From positions 101,761,634 through 101,825,633 of the forward strand of contig CM073759.1 of assembly GCA_037127475.1 (NCBI GenBank): 64,000 nucleotides of DNA, in the 5' to 3' direction. Below the pieces are notes generated by a model. The model did no database searches. It had not been told where the DNA came from and saw only the letters and a program-made list of their open reading frames with translations. Positions within the stretch are counted from its first letter, which is position 1; each line of letters starts with the position of its first letter. Origin of the DNA: Arma custos. Its lineage: Eukaryota > Arthropoda > Insecta > Hemiptera > Pentatomidae. Below, in pieces: positions 24,151 through 35,703 of the stretch. The position numbers and the translations under genes were made by a program.

Positions 24151-27100
24151 CCCCCCCCCGCTTCGTCCCCGTCGCGCTCAATCTTCCGCAGATCTAACAC
24201 CCAATTCCCCTTCACCTATCGCTAATACTTTCGCTCCCGAGCGTCACGAATTATCAGTATTTAACGCCCTGACCAATGTCCAATTAAACCTCGACCTCCA
24301 ACGCTTTTGGAACCTCGAGGAGGTCACAGCCACTTCACCTCGTTTCTCCTCCGAAGAACAACGTTGTGAGGAATTATTTAGAACATCCGTCTCCCGCGAT
24401 GCCCATGGTCGATACATAACTCCGCTACCTCTGAAATCGCTCGACTTGGGGGAATCTCGTTATAGAGCAGTGAAACAGTTTCACCGACTCGAAGCCCGCC
24501 TTCATCGGGAGCCCGCGTTACGTGAAGCCTATCTCGCCTTCATGCGAGAATATTTGGAGTTAGGCCATATGTCTGCCGTTCCTGAGCCTGATGACGCTTC
24601 CGGTATCACATACTACCTCCCTCATCATCCTGTACACCGCCCTGACGATCCGCCCTCTAAAATTAGAGTGGTGTTCAACGCTTCGGCGCAATCCTCAAAT
24701 GGAAAATCACTAAATGATATTTCTTTTACCGGGCCAAAGTTACAATCAGATATTGTCACTTTGATTACTCGCGCTCGAACGCACCGATACATTTTCACTG
24801 CCGACATTCGGCAGATGTATCGTCAGATACTAGTGCCTCCTAAACATCGAGATTTACAAAGAATCGTATGGCGATTCTCACCCGATGAGCCGATCCGCTC
24901 TTATCGCCTCCACACAGTCACGTACGGTGTCAGCTCCTCCTCGTTCCTTGCTATTCGAACTCTTCAGCAATTAAGTCAAGATGAAGAGGCTCGTTTTCCT
25001 CACGCCGCCTCCGTTCTTCGCAAGGACACGTACGTAGATGATATTATTACTGGAGCCTCTACGTTGCCAGAAACCGTTCAATTAAGGGACGATCTCATCT
25101 CTCTATTGCAATCCGGAGGTTTTGAACTCCGCAAATGGGCTGCGAATCATCCTCAAATTCTATCCAATCTCGCAGCCGAGCATTGTCGTGTGGGGACTCA
25201 TTCATTCGAATTCTCTTCCGAAGATGACTCTACCATTAAGATCCTCGGTCTCGTATGGTCAGCTGACACAGACACTTTTTCTTATCGCGTGTCTTCTGAC
25301 AAACTTCCCGCTACCAAACGGCTTATTCTTTCCAAATTAGCTCGCATTTATGACCCTCCTGGATGGTTAGTTCCCGTGACATTCACCGCAAAATTATTAA
25401 TCCAACGTTTATGGGTCGGAGACTCTGATTGGGATGAACCCGCTCCCCCTGATATCAGCCGGGATTGGAACTCCTTTCAAGAAGAACTGAAAACAGTATC
25501 TCACCTTTCTATCCCTCGCCGCTTTCCTTATTATCAAGAGTCGCGCAGTTGCCAACGCCTAGTATCCTTTTGTGACGCTTCCGATCTGGGTTACGCCGCC
25601 GCTATATATTTGCATTCCACCTCCTCTTCCGGGGAAATCGCCGTCAGCCTCTTAATGGGGGTATCCCATTAATCCAGGGTAGCCCCCTTGAAAAGAGTAT
25701 CACTCCCGCGATTGGAACTATGTGGCGCTCACCTCCTTGCTAAGTTAACCGCCAAAATTACAGAAATGTTTTCCCAGCCATTCGAAGACCTGATAGCCTT
25801 TTCAGACTCCGCTGTAGCTCTCGCCTGGATCCGTGGCGAACCCCACCGTTGGAAAACTTTCGTAGCAAACCGAGTAACGGAAATTCAAGAAAGCATACCC
25901 CCTTCTCAATGGCGCCATCTTGACGGCAAGGACAACCCTGCCGACTGCGCTTCTCGCGGGATTTCCCCTAAGGAATTAGCCAATCATGCCTTATGGTGGA
26001 AAGGTCCGTCCTGGCTCTCTCAACCGCCATCTTCATGGCCTACCTCGCGCATCGACGTACCTCCTGGTCTCGTTGATTCTGAACGGCGAACCACTCATAA
26101 AATTATCTCATGCACCGCCCTTACCACTCTTAATTTAGAGAGCCGCTATTCTTCTCTTTCCCGGCTGCAACGCGTCACTGCGTGGTGTCTCCGCTTCGCA
26201 TATAACGTCAGGAACCCCGCGTGCCGCACCACCGGGTTTCTCTCCGCCGCTGAGCTATCTGCTGCTCTAGACATATTAGTTAAGGCCATTCAACAAGTCG
26301 CTCTCACAAATGAGTATCAAGCAGCCAATGACCCTACATCAAAATTGCATATTAAACGTACTCTGCAATTATTCATCGATCCGCGGGGGGTCCTCCGCGT
26401 AGGTGGACGACTCCATCATGGCCCACAACCGTTTTCCGCTAAACATCCGGCCTTGCTTCCTAAAGATCATCCCTTTACCAACTTAGTCATTGATCAAGCC
26501 CATTGTCAAAATCTGCACGCTGGTCCCTCTGCTACGCATTCCTTTATTCGTCAGCGATTCTGGATATTGGACGGGAGAAACGTAGTTCGGCATCGCCTCG
26601 CTAAATGCAACAAATGTTTCCACGTTAAGCCTCAACCACTCATCCCCACCTTGGGACGCCGGCCCCGTGATCGTATCACACCCACATACCCATTTTCAAA
26701 GGTAGGAATTGATTACGCAGGTCCTTTTTCCGTATCTTCTGCTCGCATCCGAGGATGCCGCATAACCAAGGCATATATCTGTGCATTTGTTTGTTTCACC
26801 ACTAAAGCCATTCACCTAGAACTTACATCCGAACTATCCGTCGCAGCCTTTCTAGCCGCCTTTGCTCGTTTTTGTGGTAGACGGGGACGTCCTTCAGATG
26901 TCTACAGCGATAATGGAACCAACTTTGTAGGAGCTAGCCGTCAAATCAGCGAAGTCGGTCGTTTCTTCCGAGACGTAAATACTCAACAAACTATTGTTCA
27001 ACATTCCTCGCGCGAGGGCATTCAATGGCATTTTATTCCTCCCAGGGCTCCCCATTTCGGGGGTCTTTGGGAAGCCGCGATTAAATCTACTAAACGCCAT

Positions 27101-27607
27101 CTCCGTACCGTAATGGGTATTCAGGTTTTATCATTCGAGGAATTCTCACCCCTACTTACTCAGATTGAAGCCGTACTCAATAGCAGACCCTTATGTGCGC
27201 TTTCATCCGACCCTCATGATCTAGAAGCCTTAACTCCAGGACACTTTCTTATCTGTCGACCGATAACCGCTCCCCCCACTCAGGACCTAACTGATGTGCC
27301 CATCAATCGCGTGGCACGATGGAAACTCACTGACAAGATCCATCAGTCTTTTTGGAAGCGATGGACCATCGAATATCTGCACACACTCCAGCAACGATCC
27401 CACTGGACGGAATCCGCCCCCGAACTAACTATCGGCGCTCTCGTGCTGATCCAAACCGATAACTCGCCTCCTCTGCGTTGGCCATTATCCCGGGTTACCG
27501 AATTGCATCCCGGAGCGGACGGTATTGCCCGAGTCGCTAGCCTCCGAACCGCTTCCGGCATCATAAAGCACCCAATCACCCGCCTATGCCCTTTACCATC
27601 TCAATAA
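24131..27607 (+). pseudogene. pol: BEL pol: reverse transcriptase, RNase H, integrase, one in-frame stop
   Basis: One frame of about 1,158 codons broken by TAA at 25670-25672. RT: VVFNASAQSSNGKSLND, FTADIRQMYRQI and TYVDDIITG (catalytic YVDD at about 25030). RNase H starts with RVAPLKRVSLPRLELCGAHL after the stop; FSDSAVALAWI carries an acidic site and DGKDNPADCASRG ends the domain. Integrase: an HHCC zinc domain (HCQNLHAG to CNKC), then VGIDYAGPF, YSDNGTNFVGA and LWEAAIKSTKRHLR giving D, D and E. The C-terminus ends LCPLPSQ. Apart from the stop it looks almost intact. Confidence 0.93.
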
Positions 27608-27624
27608 TGCCACTTTCGTGCCAT

Positions 27625-27635
27625 GGGCGGGGGAA
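27625..27635 (+). other. BEL polypurine tract
   Basis: GGGCGGGGGAA sits immediately before the TG of the 3' LTR, where plus-strand DNA synthesis is primed in LTR retrotransposons. Confidence 0.8.
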
Positions 27636-28474
27636 TGTTTAGTCGCGGACCTGGACTGCCCGCCAGATGGAACGGACAGATCATTGCCTCTAAAATCGGG
27701 AATACTGTACCGCCAAAACCAAGGAGAGGGGGAGCGACGCTATTGAGTCACTTCACTTGCTGTTAGATCGCCGAGCGGAGCAGTTATACCACCATCGCAT
27801 TCGCACCATTTGCAGCTACGACCATCGCACACTCCACATTCAAGCCGCTCTTCATATGAGAACGTCCAGAGGTCTTAAAGTTTGTTACTCGCCAGAAGCT
27901 ATGCTGAGATGATGAAAATTGAGTATACATCACACAAATTGTAAGTCACATTTCACTATCATAAGGCCTCAACTTGTCAACTAATTTTTCTCCTGATGAT
28001 CAACGTATTTCATGGTACCAACCGGACAGTTCAAGTTAATTCATGATAACATACTCATTGTTCCTTCATGCCGTGATCACTGGCGAAGATAATAATAATT
28101 CGCACATCTTCGCACCTTATTGAAATCTTCAGTATAACGTTCAAGTTCATTTCGTTGTTTATATCTTTGGCCATTATGCTAGCATGGAGCATTATTGTTA
28201 ATTATCGCTCCCATTCATATTAATCATTTTTCTTCTTTTGTTTGTATTAAATTAATTTGTTCATTAGATCGCTAAGTTACATGTTTAGTTTTAAGTCATT
28301 TTTGTAGACGCTATTATTAATTTGCATCTTCTTTTACATGTATATTTAATAGTATTTAAGAAAATCTCGCATGTAATATAAATTAATTAATCAAACGCTT
28401 TGTTAATATCTGAGCTTTCATTCAAATTCTATTTGCTTCTATCAAAATTTATTCAGTCTAATCACGCCTTAACA
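27636..28474 (+). repeat. BEL 3' LTR, full length 839 bp
   Basis: Begins TGTTTAGTCGCGG and ends TTAACA (TG...CA), followed by the target duplication ATTAC. The first 137 bp match the 5' LTR. The rest has no partner in this window because the 5' LTR is deleted. Confidence 0.9.
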
Positions 28475-28479
28475 ATTAC

Positions 28480-29305
28480 TCTTTGATTTTATCAGACGAC
28501 TGACGTCAATTAAAAGTCCCTCAATACAATCTGATGTAAAACATCATATCTTTAAATTATCGCATTGCTGCACTAAATTACTAATTATTAATAAGCTAAT
28601 AAATATTTTTCTATTAAAAAAACACGATATCACCGTGAAGAGTAGTAGGGTGCCAGTCCAGTACTCCTGTCAGACTGTGATCCAGTTTTCGTTAGTTCAC
28701 TTGTACTACTTGTTATACTGTAAGAGATATCAGTAAAATACTGTCGAATTGCTTTTCGGGAACAGTATTTGGCCTAAAAGTTTCCCCTTTGGGATCTCAA
28801 GCTGTTCCCTATCCGAAAGATGTTTTATTTTTACTATGAAGTAGAATTTTCACCTTACTCATCAAATAAAATTGTCTTCTCTCATGTAATTTTTTTAATC
28901 TACACACATGACCCTGTAATAAAATCAACAAATATATACATTTTTCTTCGTTTTTATTATGTATTTCCATCAGAAAAATATATATTCAGCTGGCTCGAAT
29001 ATGCATTTTGAATTTTCTAAAGGTAATTTGAACCGAGTTATCTTATTTCAGTTTCATTGTTGGGAAATTGGCGGTTAATTAAGATGTTAGTCACATTTGT
29101 CAAACTATATATTTGTTAAACTATACTCCTGATCATATCTTTTCTTTTCAAATAAAATACTTAAGGATCTGCCAACAAATGTACCCCAGTTATACACGCT
29201 TCCCTCGTCTCTAAATGTCTGTAGTGATGAATGTCTCTAAAATTGTATTTGGAAGAAAGGATTCCCAATATATGACGCATTATTTATTTAAGTGAATTTA
29301 GGTTA
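28480..29305. other. No gene seen
   Basis: AT-rich flank of the BEL element. A plus-strand open stretch at 28820-29011 is Phe/Tyr-rich low-complexity sequence and is not annotated. Confidence 0.4.
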
Positions 29306-29693
29306 TTAGGGAGCAGAGTGGCTCAGTGGTAGAGCACTGAGTTGCCATGCCGAAAATCTTTGTTCAAATCCCCCTGCAGGCAAGACTTTAATAAAAGTCT
29401 GTTAGCAGCTGGAGATGGATCACATAGAATCTAGGACCCTCCTGGGGCTCACCCAGTCTCTAAAAGTGGGTACCCAGAATAAGGGGAGGAATCTGGCAAT
29501 TGAGCGTGATCTAAGACAAATCGGGAGTCATAACCCCGCTGTTGATCGCCCCACAACCTGATCCTAATCCTAATCCTTAGATTTGTCTTAGTAAATCACC
29601 TCTCTGCACAACCGTTGTCCATGAAACAGTTCTGTCTCTACCATGTACTGAACCCCAGACCCTTCACGGATTGTAGTAGTACAGGTTTTTTTT
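29306..29693 (+). mobile_element. tRNA-derived SINE family A, copy 2
   Basis: Head AGAGTGGCTCAGTGGTAGAG is a good box A; TGTTCAAATCCC is a slightly degraded box B. The body matches copy 1 (18720-19025), including CTCCTGGGGCT and ACCGTTGTCC, ending at GTACAGG plus a T-run. It carries an extra block with CCTAATCCTAATCC that copy 1 lacks. Confidence 0.8.
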
Positions 29694-31211
29694 ATATCAA
29701 TGTTAAATAATTAATTTTTTTAAATATTAATATTTTGAGTAATTGACCAGCATTAATATTCCTGAGTATCCTTGGTCACAAAAAATATTTAAGGGTGTGG
29801 TTCTCCTCACAGCCTGCCAATATTTTAATAATCAATTTAGAAAGATTAGTCGAGAATATTTGTATCCCTTCTTCTTTTAATCATCATTTGATTTATCAAG
29901 TTAATCATCTTTTCTGTATATTCGGAATGAATTACTAATTCTTGACTACAGTATTGTTACTTTAACGCCATATTATTGTTCAAAGACCTGTTTGCTTAGG
30001 TATTCTTCACAAACCTGCGGATGTTGTCAATTTACCACTCTTTCTCCACCACAATGGCTGTTGGTACGATTTTCGAGGACCAACTCGGTCAAGTTTTAAT
30101 TTCCGCTTAATCGCTTCCTCGTATTTCATGCTGTAACTGTGTATTATTGTTAAAAATTGTAGTTGTTGTATTATTACATCTGTACCATAGAATGATCTGG
30201 CACATTTCTAGGCCAAAAAAGATTAAAATTAAATGTATACTTACAAAATATTTCCAATCTAAAAGTATTTCAGTAATATCGTATTCACATGTATTAATTT
30301 TATTTTCTAATTAATTATCCATTATTTATTTATTATCTAAGAAAAATAGAGACTCGTAAATTATTCTTCGATTCTTTGTTTTACTTGCAAACCAACTCAC
30401 TACTCATCGGAGGTAATTTCGCTTTAAGTTATTGGACTAACCGACTGAGCTCCAAGGAATCATCTCATTGAAAGACAGTAAAACTGACTAATAAGCGAAC
30501 AAAAAAATAATCTATGAGTTAAAAAAATATATAATAAAACATGTTGGAACTGTTTTATATAATGATATCGACATAAACCGTCGAAATAAACTCTTAAATA
30601 GAACGAAAGGTAGATATCTCTTTTATATAAAAAGGTCGTTTAGTCAGATTAGATAGTATAGTTTAGGATACGATCTAATCTTGAAGAAGGCAGGCCATGA
30701 CCGTGATCTTGCCTGAGTAAAAATTATCCTATTTCAAACGAACTAATTTATTATTGGAGGCTATTGTAATAAAAGTGACTAATCTCACTAGACCCGATTG
30801 TTAATATGTCTAATTGTTTATATAGATAATTTTCGATGAATAAAGAAATTATGAAGTGAAGAAGAAGTCAACATTGAAGCAGACAAGTATTAAAACGTTC
30901 TTTAAGCCACAGAATTAATATTGATAAGTCTTTGCATAGATTTTGTTTTACATATATGTGAATACATATGCATATGTACCTACATATTTTCGTTCTTTGT
31001 ATTGTGTTGCACCTTTTATTCGTTCATTTTTCACTATGTACATATATTTTTACGTAAATAAATAATCATGCTGTATATAAACTTTTATTAATTGTTTTAG
31101 ATTTTCCTTTCACACATGTTTATATGTGTGTATATCCATATTTATAGATAGTTATACTATATATAAATTTTAAAGAAAACTTAAATACAATTTTTTTTTA
31201 TCTTTATTTTT
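29694..31211. other. No gene; a few repeat-like traces
   Basis: AT-rich. The minus strand at about 30430-30455 has a box-A-like GAGCTCAGTCGGTTAG without a good box B. The plus strand at 30681-30716 has a small imperfect hairpin (GGCAGGCC ... CTTGCCTG). No open reading frame of interest. Confidence 0.35.
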
Positions 31212-31292
31212 TTAGTGAATTTCGATTATCCGAATTTTTTATTATTCGAACCACCCCTGACAACATTAGTTCGGATAATCGATGCTCCACTG
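31212..31292 (-). mobile_element. pogo/Tigger-like DNA transposon terminal relic
   Basis: The minus strand starts CAGTGGAGCATCGATTATCC after a TA, the typical opening of pogo/Tigger ends. An inverted 12-mer CGATTATCCGAA (31223-31234) and TTCGGATAATCG (31270-31281) makes a short foldback. No transposase nearby. Confidence 0.5.
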
Positions 31293-31639
31293 TAATATGT
31301 TTTTCATATTTCAAAATATGAAAGTGATACATATATAATATTTTTATTGAGTGTTAAATTAAGTAATTTATGTGTAATTCATCTTTATTCTAAAATAAAA
31401 TACAACTTAAAAAGAAACTAACTTGGTATTGGGTCAAAATAATGTGAATTGTTAATTTATATTAGTTTAATAATCTATAAACTAGAATGATTTTAAAATG
31501 TTAAGAGGATATAGATGAATCGTTTCATAGTGTATCTGTAGACTAATTATACATGATATTTTAAATAACCTTTCTGTTTATTAAATTATTATGTAGGAAA
31601 TAAAATACTTTATAAAATTAACAAAGACTTAGAAAATTA

Positions 31640-32830
31640 AGGGACATATCTAAGCATACCATATTCCATTGAGTATAGAATGGGGTTCATAGGCCAGGTT
31701 TCCGAGGAATATGTCAGGATGGTTTCCACTATGGCTGTGACAATACGGCGTTTGTTTTCTTTAGATATTTCTGTATTCCAGAAGACCGGATGCAGCATTC
31801 TGATAGCCTTTCGGGCTTACTCCATCTTTCACCTGACATCATGCTCGGACGAACCGGTAGCATCCATACAAGAACCCAGGTACACGAATACATTTAATTT
31901 TTTACAGGCCTCCCTGTCAACCAGAAGAGGACCAGTGTCAGTCGCTGTAAAGGTGTCTCACAGCCTTTATCAGAGCCCCACTAATACCTGCCTTTTTAAG
32001 TGTCTCACACAACCTCTCTCTAGGCACATTGCCATATGCTTGTGCCAGGTCTATATGGGCCATATGCAGTTCCTGCTTCCTTTCCTGAGACTTTTCAATT
32101 AGTTGACGAACAACAAATTTTCAATTAGTTGACAGTGCATGACCATCCCGCCGTAAAACCTGCTTGTTCCTGAGGGGTAGAGTACGCTTCCTCTAATTTT
32201 TCCCGGAGCAGCCTACCAATAATTCTGGCAACAGAACTTCGTACGCAGATTCCGCGGTAGTTTCGGCACACTTTCCTATCACCTTTCTTGTATATAGACA
32301 ATATGTACCCAGCCCTCAGATCATCAGTTAAATCAAAATCGTCAAAAGGGTTACCAGTTTTGTGCTTCCAGCTTTCAGGAGCTCCATGGCAATTCCATCT
32401 GGTCCCGGAGATGTGCCAGTCTTCGCCTTTCATAGGGCTCGCTGTACAACAATCTGCTCCACTTTTACAGGTTCCTCCGCCCCTTCATGTTCGGTGTCAT
32501 TTTCTTGGGTCGCGAACTGAGGTCAATCCTCACTTAGGACGGTCTTGTCACTACAATAACTATTTTCCCACTCCTTTTCCTAAATTGGAGATAGTAAATT
32601 TCCCTTTCTCGCAGTTCTCATCTTTTTTAATACTCCCCTAGACTTCCGGATTCGAATAAATCCTAAAGTACAGTTGATTTGCAGGCAGCATCTCTCTCGT
32701 GAGTCGTTTTTCGCTTTTGCCGTTCTATATGCACCCAGTCATCGTTTTTAGTGGAAGAAAGATACCTTCCATAGGCCAGCTTCTTTTCCCTTACTAGTTG
32801 GGCTATTTCCTGTGATTATTAAATTTACAA
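31640..32830 (-). mobile_element. RTE-like LINE relic, reverse transcriptase region
   Basis: Order on the minus strand: REKKLAYGRYLSSTKNDDW (about 32800), LRAGYILSIYKKGDRKVCRN then YRGICVRSSVARIIGRLL and QEQAGFTAGWSC (32433-32125), HMAHIDLAQAYGNVPRERL (about 32050), and NVFVYLGSCMD to TAIVETILTYSSETW at 31880-31690. This is the RTE domain order. It is broken by several frameshifts and a deletion over the active-site box. Ends not defined. Confidence 0.75.
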
Positions 32831-33886
32831 AAAAAAAATTAAATCATTAAGTCTCTAACAGCATTGCCATTTTATGTACTTTCTGAAGAGAATAAAAAAC
32901 AATGAAACACTCAGTTTGGGTTTTGCAATCAATACCAATAACAAAAACAGCGCTATCTCTCAGAAGATGGGCAGAACAGAACTGTTCGTGAGAAAGAATG
33001 TCGCTTACAAGTTAAATATACTTCGCGTGATAGATGCTATCCTACACTATTACAATTAAATGCCCGGAAAGGTCTAATTATAGGCTAGGATTTTTCGCAA
33101 AGAACCCTTGGGGTGAGGGCACGACAGCTTCCAGTAATTAGGCAGATGATGGCTGTGGTTTGGATGAGGCCGTTGCCCTCTTCCGATAGGCCTATTTAAC
33201 TTTTTAGTGAAACAGTCATTAGCTAAGGTGAAACAGTTGGTTAATTGCCTCTTTCTATACATTGTTTTCTTCCCGTTTCCAAACAACCATTGTAGCTGTT
33301 GTTTATCCTTCTTTTATCTCATGCGGATCACATATCGTATTACCAATTCAGATCTAGATTTTATAGTGATTTTTTTTTATGGCGTTGTAACAATCGATTG
33401 ATTACGTTCAGATTATTTTTTTAGTTTCATTCATTGATTCATCATGACCTTCATTCCATCATTAGATATTGGCTGCCTTCTTAGTTTCTAATACTTGTAA
33501 TTAGTTTGGCTTACATAAGATCACTTTAAAAAGGCTACTTTACCTATCAATGAATTCTGTACTCCCATCATTTTCTTTCCAAAAAAGGCCCAAAAAGAAG
33601 GTATGGGGAATTTTCGAGAAAACATGGAAAATATTAACTCTGTAAGTTTTGTTAAATCTATTTATAAGGATCTTGAAATAAAATTTAAGTAAAAAAAAAA
33701 ATATTAATCTTTCATTTAATTTCAAATTCAAAGGAAATTTTATGTAATGGTATTGGATCGTTTTATATTAGCTGTCAGTTTTCACAGAAAAAGTTATTTA
33801 CTAAAAAAAACTTCATGAAATCAAAACATTTTTAATAAAAATATTTTCCCTACTTCTTAGCAAATCGTATATTACAGTTGACATAT
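32831..33886. other. No gene seen
   Basis: AT-rich. Open stretches here are short and featureless. Confidence 0.4.
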
Positions 33887-34490
33887 CATAATTGGGGCTT
33901 TAAAATAAACTTTAGCAAAACTGAATACATGATAATTTATGATCAGCAGGACCGTGTTGTTGAAGGAAATGTAATAAAAAGAGTGGATAGTTTTAAATAT
34001 ATGAGCTCTGTAATGGAAGAGAATGGAACGTCCGAATAAGAGATAAAACAAAGTATAATTACAACCCGATAAGCAATTGCTATTTACTTATCTCAGTCCT
34101 TTGTAGCAACAATGAGGCGAAAGATACCAAGAAGCTCATATATAAGTCCATAATTGAAAGCATACTGCTATATTGAGCATATCGAGCAGAGACATAGACA
34201 ATAAGCACTACTTTTGGGAAAAAAACTACTTGCTGTTGAAATGGACTATTGGAGAAGAACTTCCAGGATATCCAGGCTAGAAAGAAGGACTAATGCCACA
34301 ATTAAAGAGGGAATGAAAACTTAACAGAACGTCTTCCAAAATATAGAGAAAAAAGATTAGAATGGTATGGCCATCTCAGAAGAATGATTGCCCAATTTAA
34401 TTTTCAACTGGAGTGCTGAAGGGAGGAAACTGCGAGGACGACCACGAAAAACATGGATAGAAGAAGTTGAGGAAATTATACTAGGCCAAT
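33887..34490 (+). mobile_element. RTE-like LINE relic, 3' portion
   Basis: Plus-strand pieces: GFKINFSKTEYMIIYDQQD, KRVDSFKYMSSVMEENG, KKLIYKSIIESILLY, then LEWYGHLRRM and GRKLRGRPRKTWIEEVEE. This is the usual C-terminal run of insect RTE-type reverse transcriptases. Many stops. Orientation is opposite to the RTE relics at 31640 and 35084. Confidence 0.7.
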
Positions 34491-34776
34491 GTTCTGAGGA
34501 AGGAAAATATACAAGATAAAACAAAATGATACGAAACTCATAATAAACAATTACACGGAAATCGCGTGATTTCATCGCCATATATGATGGTTTATTAATG
34601 TTCGTTCAAGTTTATTGATAGTAAATATTATTTAAAAAAAAGAGAGGATTAATTCAGCTCATTTAAATCTGTAAATATAAACATAGTAAATAGAAGTCTA
34701 TTAGTTCCACTTTGAATTTTATAAATAATAAAAACGGGCATGTCCATGACCTTAAGGGTCAAATGACCCAATAAAA

Positions 34777-34784
<8 letters not shown>

Positions 34785-34835
<51 letters not shown>
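34785..34835. repeat. (AT)n microsatellite
   Basis: About 25 AT units after an A-run. Confidence 0.9.
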
Positions 34836-34839
<4 letters not shown>

Positions 34840-35703
34840 GATCTATCGCCTTACAGAAAATGTTAACATAACCCAAAATGAGCAAAGTAAGTTATCTTTA
34901 AATATTTTTATTTGGAAGAGAAAAGATTTGTCCTGGCCGGGAGTTAAAGTAAGTTATCGTTCGAAGTAAGTAAGTTATCGATTTTTAACCAATTAAGGAT
35001 GTATACATTTAATTTTGATAAGCTGTTTGTAGCAAATGTCATTTGAAAAACTTTTACAAATGCCGTCTAGATTTCTCTGATCTCACTCACTCACTCTTTG
35101 GCGCTATAATCCTACAAGAACCTGGGCCTCATCCACCACTGCCTGCCAATCAATTTGGTCCCCAGCAAGTCTTTAATGTTTGATTCCCAGCTGGTGAAGA
35201 TCGGCCTCCACATCATCCAGCCATCTCGTACGGGGCCTTCCTTTGGGTCTTCTACCTTCCCAAACAACAGTCTTCTGGGCCCTATTGTCTCCGAGATCCT
35301 TATCACATGGCCCAACCATCTCAATCCAGCTCTTTTTAAGAAAGAAACTAAGTCTGGCTCTCCGTGAAGTTGACGGAGTTCTGCATTGTTACGGATCCTC
35401 CATGTTCCCTGTTCGTAGACGGGTCCATAAATCCGCCGCAGTATTTTCCTCTCTCAGACATTCACCATTCGTTCTGCTTTTTTGCTCAGGGCCCAACTTT
35501 TACAACCATATGTCGCTATTGCACTGACAATGGTTTTGTACAAGGTGATCTTGGCCCTTTTTGACAATTTCCCAGTTTTAAGCGCCTTTTGTATTGCATA
35601 GTAACAACAATTACCAGCGGCATTCTTGCTTTTATATCCTCCTCTATCTGGTTGTTGTCTGTTACTATTGTGCCGAGGTATTTAAAATTCTGAGTTTTCT
35701 TAG

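Larger units (their letters stand above)
21774..28474 (+). mobile_element. BEL/Pao LTR retrotransposon, internally deleted
   Basis: Defined by a 5-bp target duplication ATTAC (21769-21773 and 28475-28479), a truncated 5' LTR, a gag-pro-RT-RNaseH-IN order, a polypurine tract and a full 3' LTR. Noticeably more GC-rich than the host DNA. Pao-type signs are the YVDD reverse transcriptase box, the gag CCHC knuckles and the integrase of this family. The two LTRs differ at 4 of about 135 comparable sites, so insertion is fairly recent, but frameshifts and the 5' deletion make it inactive. Confidence 0.95.

Noticed and set aside
23838..24215. Minus-strand ORF of 125 codons inside the BEL element
   Set aside because: Antisense shadow of the protease-linker region; high GC there leaves all frames open.
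30420..30460. Box-A-like GAGCTCAGTCGGTTAG on the minus strand
   Set aside because: No proper box B or tRNA fold; at most a decayed SINE head.
31680..32641. Plus-strand ORFs of 117-140 codons
   Set aside because: Antisense of the RTE-like reverse transcriptase relic, whose minus-strand motifs are clear.
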